Positions 5,986 to 5,990 of a DNA stretch of 5,990 nt are shown piece by piece. The notes beneath the pieces are model-generated. The model saw only the letters and a list, made by a program, of their open reading frames with translations. It had not been told where the DNA came from and searched no databases. A program made the position numbers and the translations under genes. This DNA comes from Clostridia bacterium (GTDB lineage: Bacteria > Bacillota > Clostridia > Oscillospirales > Acutalibacteraceae). Positions within the stretch are counted from its first letter, which is position 1; each line of letters starts with the position of its first letter. The stretch covers positions 1 through 5,990 of the forward strand of contig JAFVWD010000367.1 in the NCBI GenBank assembly GCA_017501865.1. The letters run 5' to 3'.

Positions 5986-5990
5986 TTTCA

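Overview
The window is AT-rich and carries five closely packed genes, all read on the minus strand, plus a structured RNA on the plus strand at the left edge. Every gene has a GAGG- or AGG-type Shine-Dalgarno site. The gene order (GlmU acetyltransferase, then pth, then mfd) matches the glmU-prs-pth-mfd neighbourhood of Bacillota. The TSCPD protein belongs to a small family that I associate with Clostridia. Together these suggest a low-GC Clostridia-type bacterium, perhaps of the Oscillospiraceae/Ruminococcaceae kind. The organism call is inference.

Reading in the direction of transcription (right to left): 5971-5282 encodes a protein equivalent to only the C-terminal left-handed beta-helix acetyltransferase half of GlmU (cell-wall precursor synthesis). 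5279-4674 encodes peptidyl-tRNA hydrolase. 4666-1172 encodes the transcription-repair coupling factor Mfd. 1175-927 encodes an 82-residue TSCPD-domain protein of unknown function. 908-228 encodes an MTA/SAH nucleosidase-family protein. Junctions are 2 nt, 7 nt, a 4-nt ATGA overlap and 18 nt, so this is almost certainly one operon. Its promoter lies right of the window, and no clear terminator is visible at its left end.

Positions 1-153 hold no convincing protein gene. On the plus strand they contain an H-type pseudoknot, further helices, and a tRNA-like T arm with the sequence GGTTCGACTCCC. This best fits the 3' part of a tmRNA (ssrA) cut by the window edge, but the T arm and acceptor end are irregular, so the call is tentative.

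Functionally the operon is housekeeping: UDP-GlcNAc precursor acetylation, recycling of peptidyl-tRNA, rescue of stalled RNA polymerase with strand-specific repair, and clearance of SAM by-products. If the RNA is tmRNA, then ribosome rescue (tmRNA), peptidyl-tRNA recycling (Pth) and polymerase rescue (Mfd) lie side by side. I do not see a new defence, mobile or secretion system. The points most worth a second look are the apparently solo GlmU acetyltransferase domain, the odd tmRNA-like 3' end, and the TSCPD gene coupled to mfd.
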